From the NCBI GenBank assembly GCA_965222315.1, contig OZ244951.1:1-64000 (forward strand): DNA of 64,000 nt. The letters are read 5' to 3'. Position numbers and translations under genes: made by a program. Shown here one piece after another: positions 9,510-24,370 of this stretch. Source of the stretch: JACKII01 sp965222315. GTDB lineage: Bacteria; Pseudomonadota; Alphaproteobacteria; Bin95. The notes beneath the pieces are model-generated. The model was not told the DNA's origin, did no database searches, and was given only the letters and a program-made list of their open reading frames with translations. Position 1 is the stretch's first letter, and the number at the start of each line of letters is the position of its first letter.

Positions 9510-9523
9510 GAGCGAATGCGCCT

Positions 9524-9551
9524 GGCGGAGTGCCTCCCACGGCACTCCGCC
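9524..9551 (+). terminator. Stem-loop after rubrerythrin
   Basis: A perfect 11-bp stem, GGCGGAGTGCC / GGCACTCCGCC, with a 6-nt loop starts 14 nt after the rubrerythrin stop. The downstream run is only ATTTCC, so termination may be partial and the stem may instead stabilise the abundant rubrerythrin mRNA. Confidence 0.6.
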
Positions 9552-9615
9552 ATTTCCGATAAAATGATGAGATATTCGACCGGAGTGGCACAAGTGGCTC
9601 GCGGAGGGAAAAGAC

Positions 9616-10968
9616 ATGGCTGAAGGCAGCTTGGAAGCGCCGACCCGGCACCCCATCGACTGGGAAGGACCGGACTTCACCGATCCGGAGAAGATTGATG
9701 AGGAACTGCGCCGGGTTTTCGATATCTGTCATGGGTGCCGCCGCTGCTTTAACCTGTGTGATTCATTCCCGAAACTGTTCGATCTGATTGACGAAGCGCC
9801 GTCCTTTGAATTGGACACAGTCGACAGTAAGGATTTCAAGCCGGTCGTTGATGCGTGCACGCTCTGCGACATGTGCTTTATGACCAAGTGTCCTTATGTA
9901 CCGCCGCATGAGTTCAATCTGGACTTTCCACACCTGATGCTGCGCTACCGGGCAGCTGAGTTCCAGAAAGACGGCGCGCCATTCGCGACCAAGCAACTGA
10001 CAAAGACCGACCGGAATGCCTCTTTGGCCCGGATCGCGCCAGGAGTTTGCAATTGGGCGAGCGCGGAAGGCAATGGCCTGACACGCCCGTTGCTGGAGAA
10101 GACCCTTGGCGTTCATCAGGAGGCGCCGCTGCCGAAGTTTGCGTCGAAGTCGCTAGCGGCGCAGGCGAAGGCCAAGCCCGCCGCCGTCAACACCGCCGCG
10201 CCGGCCCATGGCCGAAAGGCGCTGATCTTCGCCACTTGCTTCGCAGAGCATAACCGCACCGAGACTGGCATGGCTGCGCTGGCGGTATTGGCTAAGAATG
10301 GAGTGGAGGCGGAGATCGTCTACCCCATGTGTTGCGGCATGCCGCAATTGGAGCAGGGCGATATCAAGGATGTAGCCGACCGGGCCCGCAAGGTGGCGGC
10401 CATGCTGCGGCCTCTGGTTGATGCCGGGCAGCCCGTAATCGCCTTGGTGCCTTCCTGCGCGTTGATGCTGAAGTTTGAATGGCCGTTAATCGTGCCCGAT
10501 GATGAGAACGTGAAGGCGCTGTCCGCTGCTACGCGCGACATTACCGAATACGTGGTCGATATAGCCAAGAATGAGGGGCTGGCGGAGGGCCTGACCCAGT
10601 TCGACGGTTCCGTAACGGTCCATATTGCCTGCCACGCCCGCGCTCAGAACATGGGCCAAAAGGCAGCAGAACTGTTGCGCCTGATCCCCGATATCAAGCT
10701 CAACGTGATTGAGCGCTGCTCTGGTCATGGCGGCTCCTGGGGAATAATGAAGGAAAACTTCGAGGTAGCCCATAAGGTCGGGAAGCCGGTTGCACGGACG
10801 GCCGTCAAAAATGCGAAGGCAGCAGAAGGCCCTCACTATCTGGTCTCCGAATGCCCGCTTGCAGGGATGCATATTGCCCAAGGTATGGGTCTGATCGAGG
10901 CGGACCAGCGTATTGAAGATGCGCCTCACCCGATCGAACTGTTCGCCCGCGCCTATGGCGTGGCCTAA
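9616..10968 (+). CDS. Two-cluster Fe-S and CCG-domain oxidoreductase subunit (GlpC/HdrD-like)
   Basis: The 450-residue product has two N-terminal [4Fe-4S] motifs: C38-C41-C44-C48 and C81-C84-C87-C92. Two CCG-type regions follow, one at MCCGMPQLEQGD (near 238) and one at RCSGHGGSWG (near 373), where the first Cys of the usual CCG is replaced. This layout is that of GlpC and heterodisulfide-reductase-type electron carriers. It lies between rubrerythrin and DUF3501, so passing electrons to the rubrerythrin peroxidase is a reasonable inference. Its ATG follows an AGGGAAAAG ribosome-binding region. Confidence 0.82.
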   Translation: MAEGSLEAPTRHPIDWEGPDFTDPEKIDEELRRVFDICHGCRRCFNLCDSFPKLFDLIDEAPSFELDTVDSKDFKPVVDACTLCDMCFMTKCPYVPPHEFNLDFPHLMLRYRAAEFQKDGAPFATKQLTKTDRNASLARIAPGVCNWASAEGNGLTRPLLEKTLGVHQEAPLPKFASKSLAAQAKAKPAAVNTAAPAHGRKALIFATCFAEHNRTETGMAALAVLAKNGVEAEIVYPMCCGMPQLEQGDIKDVADRARKVAAMLRPLVDAGQPVIALVPSCALMLKFEWPLIVPDDENVKALSAATRDITEYVVDIAKNEGLAEGLTQFDGSVTVHIACHARAQNMGQKAAELLRLIPDIKLNVIERCSGHGGSWGIMKENFEVAHKVGKPVARTAVKNAKAAEGPHYLVSECPLAGMHIAQGMGLIEADQRIEDAPHPIELFARAYGVA

Positions 10969-10990
10969 CCCAAAGCAGGAAAAGCCGACC

Positions 10991-11578
10991 ATGGCGAAGA
11001 AAGAAATCACCCGCGCTGACATCATGGCGCTTGGTGACTATGAAGCTATCCGCAAAGAAAAGCGGCGAGAGATGGCGGCGGTCAAGAAGGCTCGCCGTAT
11101 GGAAGTTGGGCCGTTTTGCACGTTCTACTTCGAAAGCTACGACACCATGTGGCACCAGGTCCACGAGATGCTGGCTATCGAAAAAGGCGGCGCAGAGCAG
11201 ATTCCTGACGAGTTGGAGGCCTACAATCCGCTTATTCCCCAAGGCAAAGAGCTGACGGCAACCGTCATGTTCGAGATCGACGATGAAGTCCGCCGCAAGA
11301 ACGTGCTGAACCGTCTGGGCGGCGTTGAGGACCATATGTTCGTCGAAATCGGCGGCGAGCGTATCATGTCCCGCGCCGAAGAAGACGCCGACCGGACCAG
11401 CGCAGAAGGTAAGGCGTCATCCGTGCAGTTCGTGCACTTTGACTTCTCGGACGCGCAGATTGCGGCGTTCAAGACGCCCGGGACGCAAGTGCTCGTCGGG
11501 ATTGATCACGAGAATTATGGCCATATCGCCGTGCTGTCTGAGGCTGCCCGCCAGGCGCTAGCTTCGGATTTTGATTAG
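10991..11578 (+). CDS. DUF3501 family protein
   Basis: The 195-residue product starts MAKKEITRADIMALGDYEAIRKEKRREM and contains RRMEVGPFCTFYFESYDTMWHQVHEML, typical of DUF3501. The family has no settled biochemical function. It is regularly found beside rubrerythrin and CCG-domain Fe-S genes, as here, and is presumably part of the same peroxide or iron response. I chose ATG 10991, after an AGGAAAAG sequence, over an earlier in-frame start that would overlap the upstream gene. Confidence 0.85.
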   Translation: MAKKEITRADIMALGDYEAIRKEKRREMAAVKKARRMEVGPFCTFYFESYDTMWHQVHEMLAIEKGGAEQIPDELEAYNPLIPQGKELTATVMFEIDDEVRRKNVLNRLGGVEDHMFVEIGGERIMSRAEEDADRTSAEGKASSVQFVHFDFSDAQIAAFKTPGTQVLVGIDHENYGHIAVLSEAARQALASDFD

Positions 11579-11679
11579 AGGTTGGTGCACGGCGCCGTTG
11601 CGGCAGTAACAAAATAAGGTACTGCTATGAGCGCAAACGTCTCAGGCGCAAGCAACTGTCATCTGGTCCCGGAATGAAA

Positions 11680-11720
11680 CCAGCCCCCACACGGGCGAAG
11701 GCAAGGGCCGGGGGGGCTGG
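11680..11720. terminator. Hairpin between convergent DUF3501 and M23 peptidase genes
   Basis: Arms CCAGCCCCC (11680-11688) and the complementary GGGGGGCTGG (ending 11720) enclose about 20 nt. The stem lies between two convergent genes and could end transcripts from both sides, although no long U-tract is present. The rest of 11579-11839 shows no gene. Confidence 0.45.
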
Positions 11721-11839
11721 ATCGTCGGCCGTCCATTTTGAAGTTCTGAAATCCGGGGCGCCTCTAGCGAGGCGTCCAGGGAGAAAGAGCCAGTCGTAAA
11801 CCCCGGCACGACCCGTATTTTGCTTAACGTGACTTCGCT

Positions 11840-13162
11840 TTAGAACTTAATCGGGCTGGCCGCGGCCAAAGCGCCACCGGCCCCTTTGCGGAAGGCTTCG
11901 ATCGCGGCAACCTGTTCCTTGAACCGCAACAAGTCATTTCCGTCTAGCTTCTTTCCACTCGGCAAGCGCAGTTTATTCGGGTTTACCTGTTTGCCTTTGT
12001 AACGAACCTCATAATGCAGGTGGGGTCCGGTTGAGCGCCCGCTGGAGCCGACATAGGCGATGATCTGCCCTTGCCGGACACGCTTGCCTTTGCTCATGCC
12101 TTTGGCGAAGCGGCTCATATGGGCATAAGCAGTGGTGTACTCACCATTGTGCTCGATAGTAATGAAGCGGCCGTAACCACGTTGCCGCCCGACAAACGTC
12201 AGGGCGCCATCCCCGGCGGCGCGGATCGGGGTGCCTGTTGGGGCGGCGAAGTCCACACCCTTGTGGCTGCGGCGGTACCCGCCTAACGGGTCGCGCCGGC
12301 TGCCATAACCGGAGGAAAGTCGGGCGCCGTCAATTGGTGTCCGCAGCAGCGCCCGCTGCAGGCCATTGCCATTGCGGTCATAATAGAGGCCATCGCCATG
12401 TTCCCCGCCAAACCGGAAGAATTCGTGGCGTGTGCCTTGAAGGTTCAGGCCGGCGAATAGCAGATCACCGGAATGTACAAGCTTGCCGTTCTGGTCCTGG
12501 TAACGCTCGAAGACTGTTTCGAACTTATCGTCGGGTTGGATATCGCGCTGAAAGTCCACATCGAATGAAAACAGGCGGAGGAAGTTTGCCATCACCGCCG
12601 GTGGCGCGCCCTTGCTGACGCCATCTGCAAACAGACTGGTCTTAACGGAACCGGTTGTGTGGAAGGCCAGCTTGTTCCATTGCTTCATCTGTTCGTAGGG
12701 CTGAAAGGAGCCGTCCGGGTGTCTGGTGATGCCGGCAAACCGGTCGAAACGAGATTCGATCTCCAGGCTGACAAGTGCGGTCTCCCCGCCTGTTGTTGCG
12801 AGGGTCAGTGAGACTTCCTGTCCGATCTGGAGGCGCTTGGGATTAAATAAGGGCCTGAGCGCTACGATCGCAGCTTGGGCTTCGGCCCGCGAAATGCCAG
12901 CCGTGCTTAGGACGGAAGCAAGCGTATCTCCTCTGGACAAGGCGGCAACCGTTTCATAGGGCGCATTGAGCAACGATGGTTCGGCTGGACCGCGCACGGC
13001 GTCGATAGCGGCGGTTGCCTTGTTCCCGCCTGTCGGCCAGTGCCCCGGCTTCATTGCGTTGGCACCCGAGGCCGCCGACAGGCAGACCGCGATAGCGACG
13101 ACGCTGGCTTTGATCAGGCTCGGCACCGAATCCTTGTAGAGTGGCCTGCATTCGCTAGGCAT
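11840..13162 (-). CDS. Secreted M23 (LytM) peptidoglycan endopeptidase
   Basis: The 440-residue product has an N-terminal signal or membrane segment (LIKASVVAIAVCLSAASGANA), an OapA/LysM-like region (LSRGDTLASVLSTAGISRAEAQAAI) and a C-terminal M23 domain. That domain has the zinc-site motifs SHKGVDF and GPHLHYEV and the usual GYGRFITIEHNGEYTTAYAHM strand between them. M23 enzymes cut peptide cross-links of peptidoglycan in the periplasm during growth or division. I chose ATG 13162; a GTG at 13186 would add eight residues before the signal sequence. Confidence 0.88.
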   Translation of the reverse strand: MPSECRPLYKDSVPSLIKASVVAIAVCLSAASGANAMKPGHWPTGGNKATAAIDAVRGPAEPSLLNAPYETVAALSRGDTLASVLSTAGISRAEAQAAIVALRPLFNPKRLQIGQEVSLTLATTGGETALVSLEIESRFDRFAGITRHPDGSFQPYEQMKQWNKLAFHTTGSVKTSLFADGVSKGAPPAVMANFLRLFSFDVDFQRDIQPDDKFETVFERYQDQNGKLVHSGDLLFAGLNLQGTRHEFFRFGGEHGDGLYYDRNGNGLQRALLRTPIDGARLSSGYGSRRDPLGGYRRSHKGVDFAAPTGTPIRAAGDGALTFVGRQRGYGRFITIEHNGEYTTAYAHMSRFAKGMSKGKRVRQGQIIAYVGSSGRSTGPHLHYEVRYKGKQVNPNKLRLPSGKKLDGNDLLRFKEQVAAIEAFRKGAGGALAAASPIKF

Positions 13163-13450
13163 GCTGAACTTTACCCTTCGACCCACTGCGTGTGTTCCGC
13201 ATTAACCGGGGCTAAACCCCGTTGCGTTTATGGATGGGCTGCGCCAGCACAACTATGCAGCGCGCCATCACTTGGTTGAGTCGTAATCTAATGCAGTGTG
13301 ATTTCATGCATTGTCAACAATCGGCGCATAAGATGCGCTGGTTTGCCGGGCATTTTCAGTGCATCTGGCGGGTTTCGGCATGTTTGGATTGCTGAGAACG
13401 GGTGTCTGCAAAAAAAGTGTCAAAAATTGAATTTTTCTGAAATCTCTCTG

Positions 13451-13480
13451 TTGACACCTCCATAGCCAGGCGCATATAAG
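13451..13480 (+). promoter_or_regulatory. rRNA operon promoter
   Basis: TTGACA at 13451-13456 and TATAAG at 13475-13480 are separated by 18 bp. The -35 is perfect, and an AT-rich stretch just upstream (around 13410-13440) resembles an UP element. It is the strongest promoter-like sequence before the 16S gene. The leader 13481-13823 has a TGTCAG-N5-CTGACA hairpin near 13653 and no credible gene; antitermination signals are expected there, but I could not pin down a clear boxA. Confidence 0.75.
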
Positions 13481-13823
13481 GCCCCTCCATCGCGGCGGCC
13501 ACGGCAGCTTCGGTGCAGCGGTCGCCCCGGCGGCCGCTATGTTCTTGCACAATTAGTTTTATGCGTATGGAAGGGATACGCGGTCGGCGGTGTAGGTTAG
13601 GCTGAGGTTTGACCTGTACGAGATTAGAGCCGTTCCGTGTGTCTTTTGTGATGTCAGGTCTTCTGACATTACGACCTATAGACCTACCTGAGCATTGGAG
13701 TTTCTGGCGTATTTGTTGCGCTGGGGATGATGAAGATGTTTGGGAGGAACGCTCCGATTTTGTGCGGGGTCGGCTTTTGTCAGTTGAGTTTGATGATTGG
13801 TTTCGGCTGGTCATCAAGGAAGC

Positions 13824-15314
<1,491 letters not shown>

Positions 15315-15514
15315 AGTTGATTGTTGGCATGGCGCCCGGATTATTCTGGGAAGTCCTCGACGATCACTGCAAATAGCCTGCTTTCGGCTTCGGCCGATGG
15401 CAGAGCGGATCAAGCAACTTACGCCGCCGCCGGCGTATCCCTTCCAATAATCAGATGCCTGCAGTCCCCGGCCAGGGAATGGCTGTTGATTGCGGGCTTG
15501 TGGTTTCCGAATTC

Positions 15515-15585
<71 letters not shown>

Positions 15586-15591
<6 letters not shown>

Positions 15592-15838
15592 ACGTTGTTT
15601 GCTCGTAACGAAGTGCAGAGCAAGCGGCGGGAAGCTGGTTCCTGACCGTTCAGTCGGCCGCCAGGCGATTGCATGAGCAATCGGCGAGAGAGGCCGGTGC
15701 CTGCCGGAGATGACAGTCTTTCCAGGATCTGGGGGCTTAGCTCAGCTGGGAGAGCGACGGCTTTGCAAGCCGTAGGTCGTCGGTTCGAACCCGTCAGCCT
15801 CCACCAACGTTGTTTGCTTGTAACGAAGTGAAGAGCAA
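15586..15838 (+). repeat. Spacer direct repeat following each tRNA
   Basis: A 38-nt segment starting at the CCACCA end of tRNA-Ile (15586-15623) recurs with two substitutions directly after tRNA-Ala (15801-15838). Each copy can fold (GTTTGCT...AGAGCAA), so they look like duplicated tRNA 3'-processing modules. Similarity continues loosely for another 70 nt or so (GGCGATTG...CAATTGCCG-type stems). Confidence 0.7.
15731..15806 (+). tRNA. tRNA-Ala (TGC)
   Basis: A complete 76-nt tRNA with encoded CCA. The acceptor GGGGGCT pairs with AGCCTCC (one G-U pair), the anticodon loop is CTTTGCAAG with anticodon TGC, and the T-loop is GGTTCGAACCC. It is the second spacer tRNA of the rRNA operon. Confidence 0.97.
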
Positions 15839-16300
15839 ACAACGCGAAGCCGGTTCACGGTTGTCCGGTAGGCTGACAGGCGATTGTGTAACAATTGCCG
15901 AGAAGCCAGCAGCACCTGTTAAGACCCGGTCGTTGGTTTGGAAGTTGGTTCATACGCATAAGACTAACGCGACAGCCCGTTGGGGTTGAGTTGCGAGATG
16001 GCTTGGTTTGGCCGTCTGGCAACTGAACCTTGGTTCGGTATCGTTCTTGGACAAGTGAAGAGATGAATTAGGTCAAATGATCATGTCGGTCATGCCGCGA
16101 GGTGTGATTGGTATTGATCATCTTCTGACGCGTTTTGCGCGTTGTCCCTTGGCCCTACCCGTTGGGAAACTGGCGGTGAGGAATGGGCAGCGCGCAGTAG
16201 TAACTGTTTTCGTTGAGTAACCTCGAAGTGAGTTCCTGGGGTTTGATGGTTGGCTGTCTCCGGACGGTTGGCGATCGGATCCTTCAGCTTCGAGGGCGAG

Positions 16301-19230
<2,930 letters not shown>

Positions 19231-19378
19231 ATCGTCAGCGTCCGGCCCGGATGAGGCCAGACAAGACACTCGCCCTCGAAACTGGAGGATCAAGACAGAC
19301 CCTCCATGATCGGTGGCTGCCAGCGAAAACAGGAAAAACGCGTCATTGACCTCTGTTGTCCATTATTTGTTGCCCGTC

Positions 19379-19520
19379 ATCTGCTGTCATGATCTGGTGG
19401 CTATAGCGGCGTCGCCCCACCCGATCCCATCCCGAACTCGGCCGTGAAAGGCGCCTGCGCCGATGGTACTACGTCTTAAGGCGTGGGAGAGTAGGTCGCT
19501 GCCAGATCATGACAGCAGAT
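19379..19520. repeat. 19-bp perfect inverted repeat bracketing 5S rRNA
   Basis: The 19-nt sequence at 19379-19397 is the exact reverse complement of 19502-19520. It extends helix I of 5S rRNA into a long precursor stem, a likely RNase III/E processing site. Such stems are usual for 5S precursors, though this one is unusually long and perfect. Confidence 0.8.
19394..19507 (+). rRNA. rrf: 5S ribosomal RNA
   Basis: The sequence CTGGTGGCTATAGCGGCG ... CCCGATCCCATCCCGAACTCGG ... CGTGGGAGAGTAGGTCGCTGCCAG is a standard 5S rRNA of about 114 nt. It follows 23S by about 165 nt and precedes tRNA-fMet, the normal alphaproteobacterial order. The exact ends are estimated from the helix I pairing. Confidence 0.95.
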
Positions 19521-19653
19521 GCGGGGACGGCAAATGCCAACCCGACAGAGGACGGAAGAAACCAAACCCAATTCATCTCGAAACCTTGTCACGCCGCCTG
19601 AGGCTAATACCCAAGGCGGCGTTCGTGTCTCCGGCAACACGAAAATCCAATAC

Positions 19654-21374
<1,721 letters not shown>

Positions 21375-21375
<1 letters not shown>

Positions 21376-21578
21376 TATGGTCTCGTATTGTCCGGCCCCG
21401 GCTCCGGGGTCTCTTGCATTTTCTTGCGGCGCTCACGCATGAGCAGGCTTTCATGGTCCTCCTCCGCAGCGCGCCGCGCCAAAAACCGCACCAATTCGTG
21501 CAGTTCTTTTTTGGGGGGATGCGTGCGTTTCTCGCGCAGCAATCGCCCCCATTCAGTCGTTGGGCGTTTGCTACTCAT
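21375..21578 (-). CDS. Small basic protein upstream of the recombinase
   Basis: The 67-residue, highly charged product (MSSKRPTTEWGRLLREKR..., rich in Arg, Lys and Glu) ends in a TAA that shares its last base with the recombinase ATG. It therefore probably forms an operon with the recombinase. A weak AGGAAAC ribosome-binding sequence precedes it. No family is recognised. A recombinase-accessory or directionality role is possible from position only. The 222 nt upstream (21579-21800) are AT-rich and hold the likely promoter; no convincing gene is seen there. Confidence 0.6.
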
Positions 21579-21800
21579 TGTAGTTCGTTTCCTGAAAATA
21601 ATCGAGGAAAAACGCCAAGAATTTGCGTTTATGATCCTCTATTTCCAGAATATCACAATTATAGATTGTTATGCAAAAAGGTGAGCATAATATATTCAAT
21701 AAAAATAGGTCATTCATCCGCAGCGCACGCCGATTTAATCCCAAAACACTATTGTTTTGAGTTGTAATCGTGCGAGCGTTATTTGTGCGGAGAACGTGCA

Positions 21801-23777
21801 TTATTGGCTGATCTCCGTGCTATGGGACCAGATGATCACCGGGCAGTTTTGGGTGCCGCGGCGGGTGAAAGGCTGGGTCACAAAGGGCGGGCCGTAGTAC
21901 TCGCACCAGAGATGCTGGCCGGCATGGTTCTGGGCGTACTGGATGCGCAGGTGCGGCCAGCCGAAGATCAGAACCGCGAGGACCGCCGCGCCGATCAGCG
22001 TCAGCGGGAAGCGCGGCATCTGCCCGTGCAGGACCTCCAGGACGGGACGGACGAGCGGTGCCTTGTCCCTTGGCAGCTTGCGCCGACCGGCCCTTGCGGC
22101 GACCGCGCGCCGTCCGCGGACGGACATCTTGAGCTTGCCGATAAAGGGCTTACCGTCATGCAGCGGGTTGGGCTCCACGGCGGAGCGCCAGGGCTCGACC
22201 TCGTGATATCCGGCTTTGAGCGCGCGCACGGGTTTGAGGTTCTTGATGAAGATGATTTGTTCATCGTCCGGGAGCTGGCGGAGCTCATCGGCGCGCATGA
22301 GATCGCGCATCGAAGCGTTCATCGACATGCCCGCCGGTTCGCCAAGGTGCGTGCCCAGGCTAAAGGAGGCCGTCGGCACGGCTCTTTGGCCGAGCATGCG
22401 GCTCACAAGCGTCGCCGTCTCGCTGGCGGCCACGCCGAAGAACTGCTTAACGTCGCTCTGGCTGAGGATCGTCTCCAGGGCGGGCGCGCCGTAGACGCGC
22501 GCGATCTCCTTGAGTTCCTGCACGACCATCCAGACATGGATGCCGTAGCCGCCAAGCGCCGTCAGGGCGGCGGGAAGTCCGCTCAGCTTGTAGTTGGTGA
22601 ACTCGTCCAGCAGCAGGTGGACCGGAACCGCATTCCTCTCGCGCACCAGTTCGCGCAGCGCCGCCCAGACCAGCAGGCCGATCCAGGGCTCGAACATATC
22701 GGCATGTGTCGGATCGCAGACCATGAAGATCGTGGTCTTGCCGCGCTTCAAATCCCGGAAGCGGAAGTCGCACGCCTCCACAGAAGGCGCGAGATGGCCG
22801 CTGGGGCCGAAGGCCACCAGGCTTTGCAGCGCGCCTTCGCGGAACGAGTCGAATTGCCTGGGATTGCTCTCCAATGTCGAGCGAATGCCCCTGGCCAGCA
22901 CCGCCAATTCACCGCCGAGTTCATCGCTGTCGTCGGCGTCCTCCAGCAGCGCCGCCAACGCCTCGTTATCGCCCAGCATCTCATAAACAGCCGGAAGATT
23001 GGCCTCTTGGGGTTCGCGCAGGACGCATTGCGCGGCCAGCGCGAAGGTCAGGATTTTACGGGTGCCGTTCGGCCAGTATGGATCGCGCGCCCCGTCCGCC
23101 GGATCGGGGTGAAGCTGGTTCGCCATGGAGCGCGCGTCGGCGATGACGTTTTCTTTGGCGAACGTCAGATTATCCAGAATTATCCGCATGGGATTGTAGC
23201 GGGCGCTGCGCTCGCCGGTGATATGCGCCGGATCGAGCACAATGACAGTGTGGCCGTGCCGCTCCCGGATGTGCCGGGCCGTCTGCATGGTCAACTCGCC
23301 CTTCATGTCCGTAACCAGGCGCGAAGCGCCGATGTCATGACACAGGGCGGGCATCACAAAGGACGTGGTCTTGCCTTTGCGGGCCGGGGCGCAGATCAGG
23401 CCGTGCACGGCTGTTTCTATAAAGAGCGGCTGGCCTTCCAGAATGCCGAGGAACAGGCCATTTGTTTTGGTGAGCCCGGCTTTCTTCGCCTCTTTCCGGC
23501 GCAGCCAGCCAGCCGAGCCCAGCGTATCGCCGGGCCGGTGAGCGCTGATCACGCGCCGGATTTGTTTGGCGACGGCAGCCAGTTCCGCCGCGACCACGCC
23601 GGTACCGACCAGCGCCATCGCAGCAGCCCCGGCCCAGGCATAGATTTGCCATTCGGGCGCGTGGCTGCCGGGCGCGATCAGCGGCCAGGTTTTTGCAAGG
23701 GCCGTATACAGGCCGCCCGTCACAAGGAGACGGGGCACGAGCCTGCCGGTGCCGTATTGAGCAAACGGGTTCGTCAT
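21801..23777 (-). CDS. VirD4/TraG-type conjugative coupling protein
   Basis: Coupling proteins are inner-membrane ATPases that link the relaxosome to a transfer channel. The 658-residue product has two N-terminal hydrophobic segments (about 15-35 and 45-70), a Walker A region at about 129-138 (APARKGKTT), and a Walker B LLLDEFTNY. The middle has the TraG-like MVCDPTHADMF and FGVAASETATLVSRMLG segments. ATG 23777 forms an ATGA overlap with the upstream gene. It is the only transfer-channel-related ATPase in the element. The presence of a coupling protein without T4SS genes suggests a helper supplies the channel. Confidence 0.88.
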   Translation of the reverse strand: MTNPFAQYGTGRLVPRLLVTGGLYTALAKTWPLIAPGSHAPEWQIYAWAGAAAMALVGTGVVAAELAAVAKQIRRVISAHRPGDTLGSAGWLRRKEAKKAGLTKTNGLFLGILEGQPLFIETAVHGLICAPARKGKTTSFVMPALCHDIGASRLVTDMKGELTMQTARHIRERHGHTVIVLDPAHITGERSARYNPMRIILDNLTFAKENVIADARSMANQLHPDPADGARDPYWPNGTRKILTFALAAQCVLREPQEANLPAVYEMLGDNEALAALLEDADDSDELGGELAVLARGIRSTLESNPRQFDSFREGALQSLVAFGPSGHLAPSVEACDFRFRDLKRGKTTIFMVCDPTHADMFEPWIGLLVWAALRELVRERNAVPVHLLLDEFTNYKLSGLPAALTALGGYGIHVWMVVQELKEIARVYGAPALETILSQSDVKQFFGVAASETATLVSRMLGQRAVPTASFSLGTHLGEPAGMSMNASMRDLMRADELRQLPDDEQIIFIKNLKPVRALKAGYHEVEPWRSAVEPNPLHDGKPFIGKLKMSVRGRRAVAARAGRRKLPRDKAPLVRPVLEVLHGQMPRFPLTLIGAAVLAVLIFGWPHLRIQYAQNHAGQHLWCEYYGPPFVTQPFTRRGTQNCPVIIWSHSTEISQ

Positions 23778-24370
23778 GGCCGTTCCCCATCTGGCCACGC
23801 ACAGGCTTCGCGGGCTTGTGCGATTTGAGTTGGCGTCAAACCGGTGTCACGCAGGATCGCGCCGGTGATTTCAGCATGACTGATCGCTTGGCCGCGGGTC
23901 TTGCGGCCCAGATCGATGCGCGTGCTGGCAGCGCCGCCCGTATCGATGCTGAGATAGCACCAGGCGCTGCTCCAGATTTCCGGCTCCAGCACCGAGGTGA
24001 ACTTCACCCCGGTCGTGACGCTGCCAAACGACAGGTTCTCGCTCTCAAACAGCGAGTAGTTCTCGACGCTGTTATTCAGCGCTTCGAGCTCGGCGCGGCG
24101 CTTTTCTGTTTCCTCAATCTTGCGCGCCAGAGCGTTGCGCTCGGCCTCGATGTTGCTGCGCGCTTTTGTAAGCGCCTCTATCTCGTCCCGGACACAAGGC
24201 GAGCCTTGCGCCGGGATGCCGAGAACGCAGCGGATGTCCTCCATACCGCTGGAGAGTTCGGGGATTTGACGTGCGGCCAGGAAGAGGATGAGCGCAACCA
24301 CAACGGCCATGAAGGCGCAGACCATGGCAAAGCCGATGGTCAATCCGAATGCGCCGGACATTTTTCTCAT
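23774..24370 (-). CDS. Membrane-anchored coiled-coil protein of the coupling module
   Basis: The 198-residue product has one N-terminal membrane segment (about 10-35, FAMVCAFMAVVVALILFLAA). A Glu/Arg-rich coiled coil (about 65-105) and a small C-terminal domain follow. It overlaps its neighbours on both sides by 4 nt (ATGA), so it is translated together with the coupling protein and the four-segment membrane protein upstream. No family is recognised. A role in assembling or anchoring the coupling protein is inferred from this linkage. Confidence 0.7.
   Translation of the reverse strand: MRKMSGAFGLTIGFAMVCAFMAVVVALILFLAARQIPELSSGMEDIRCVLGIPAQGSPCVRDEIEALTKARSNIEAERNALARKIEETEKRRAELEALNNSVENYSLFESENLSFGSVTTGVKFTSVLEPEIWSSAWCYLSIDTGGAASTRIDLGRKTRGQAISHAEITGAILRDTGLTPTQIAQAREACAWPDGERP

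Noticed and set aside
21571..21801. A 76-residue minus-strand frame in the AT-rich gap upstream of the small recombinase-linked gene.
   Set aside because: It overlaps the start of the next gene, has no ribosome-binding site and looks like random AT-rich translation (many Asn, Ile, Leu).
21783..23828. A 681-residue open frame on the plus strand opposite the coupling-protein gene.
   Set aside because: The minus strand encodes a clear VirD4-type ATPase with Walker motifs. The plus frame is rich in Arg, His and Gln and has no family character, as expected of a shadow in GC-rich DNA.
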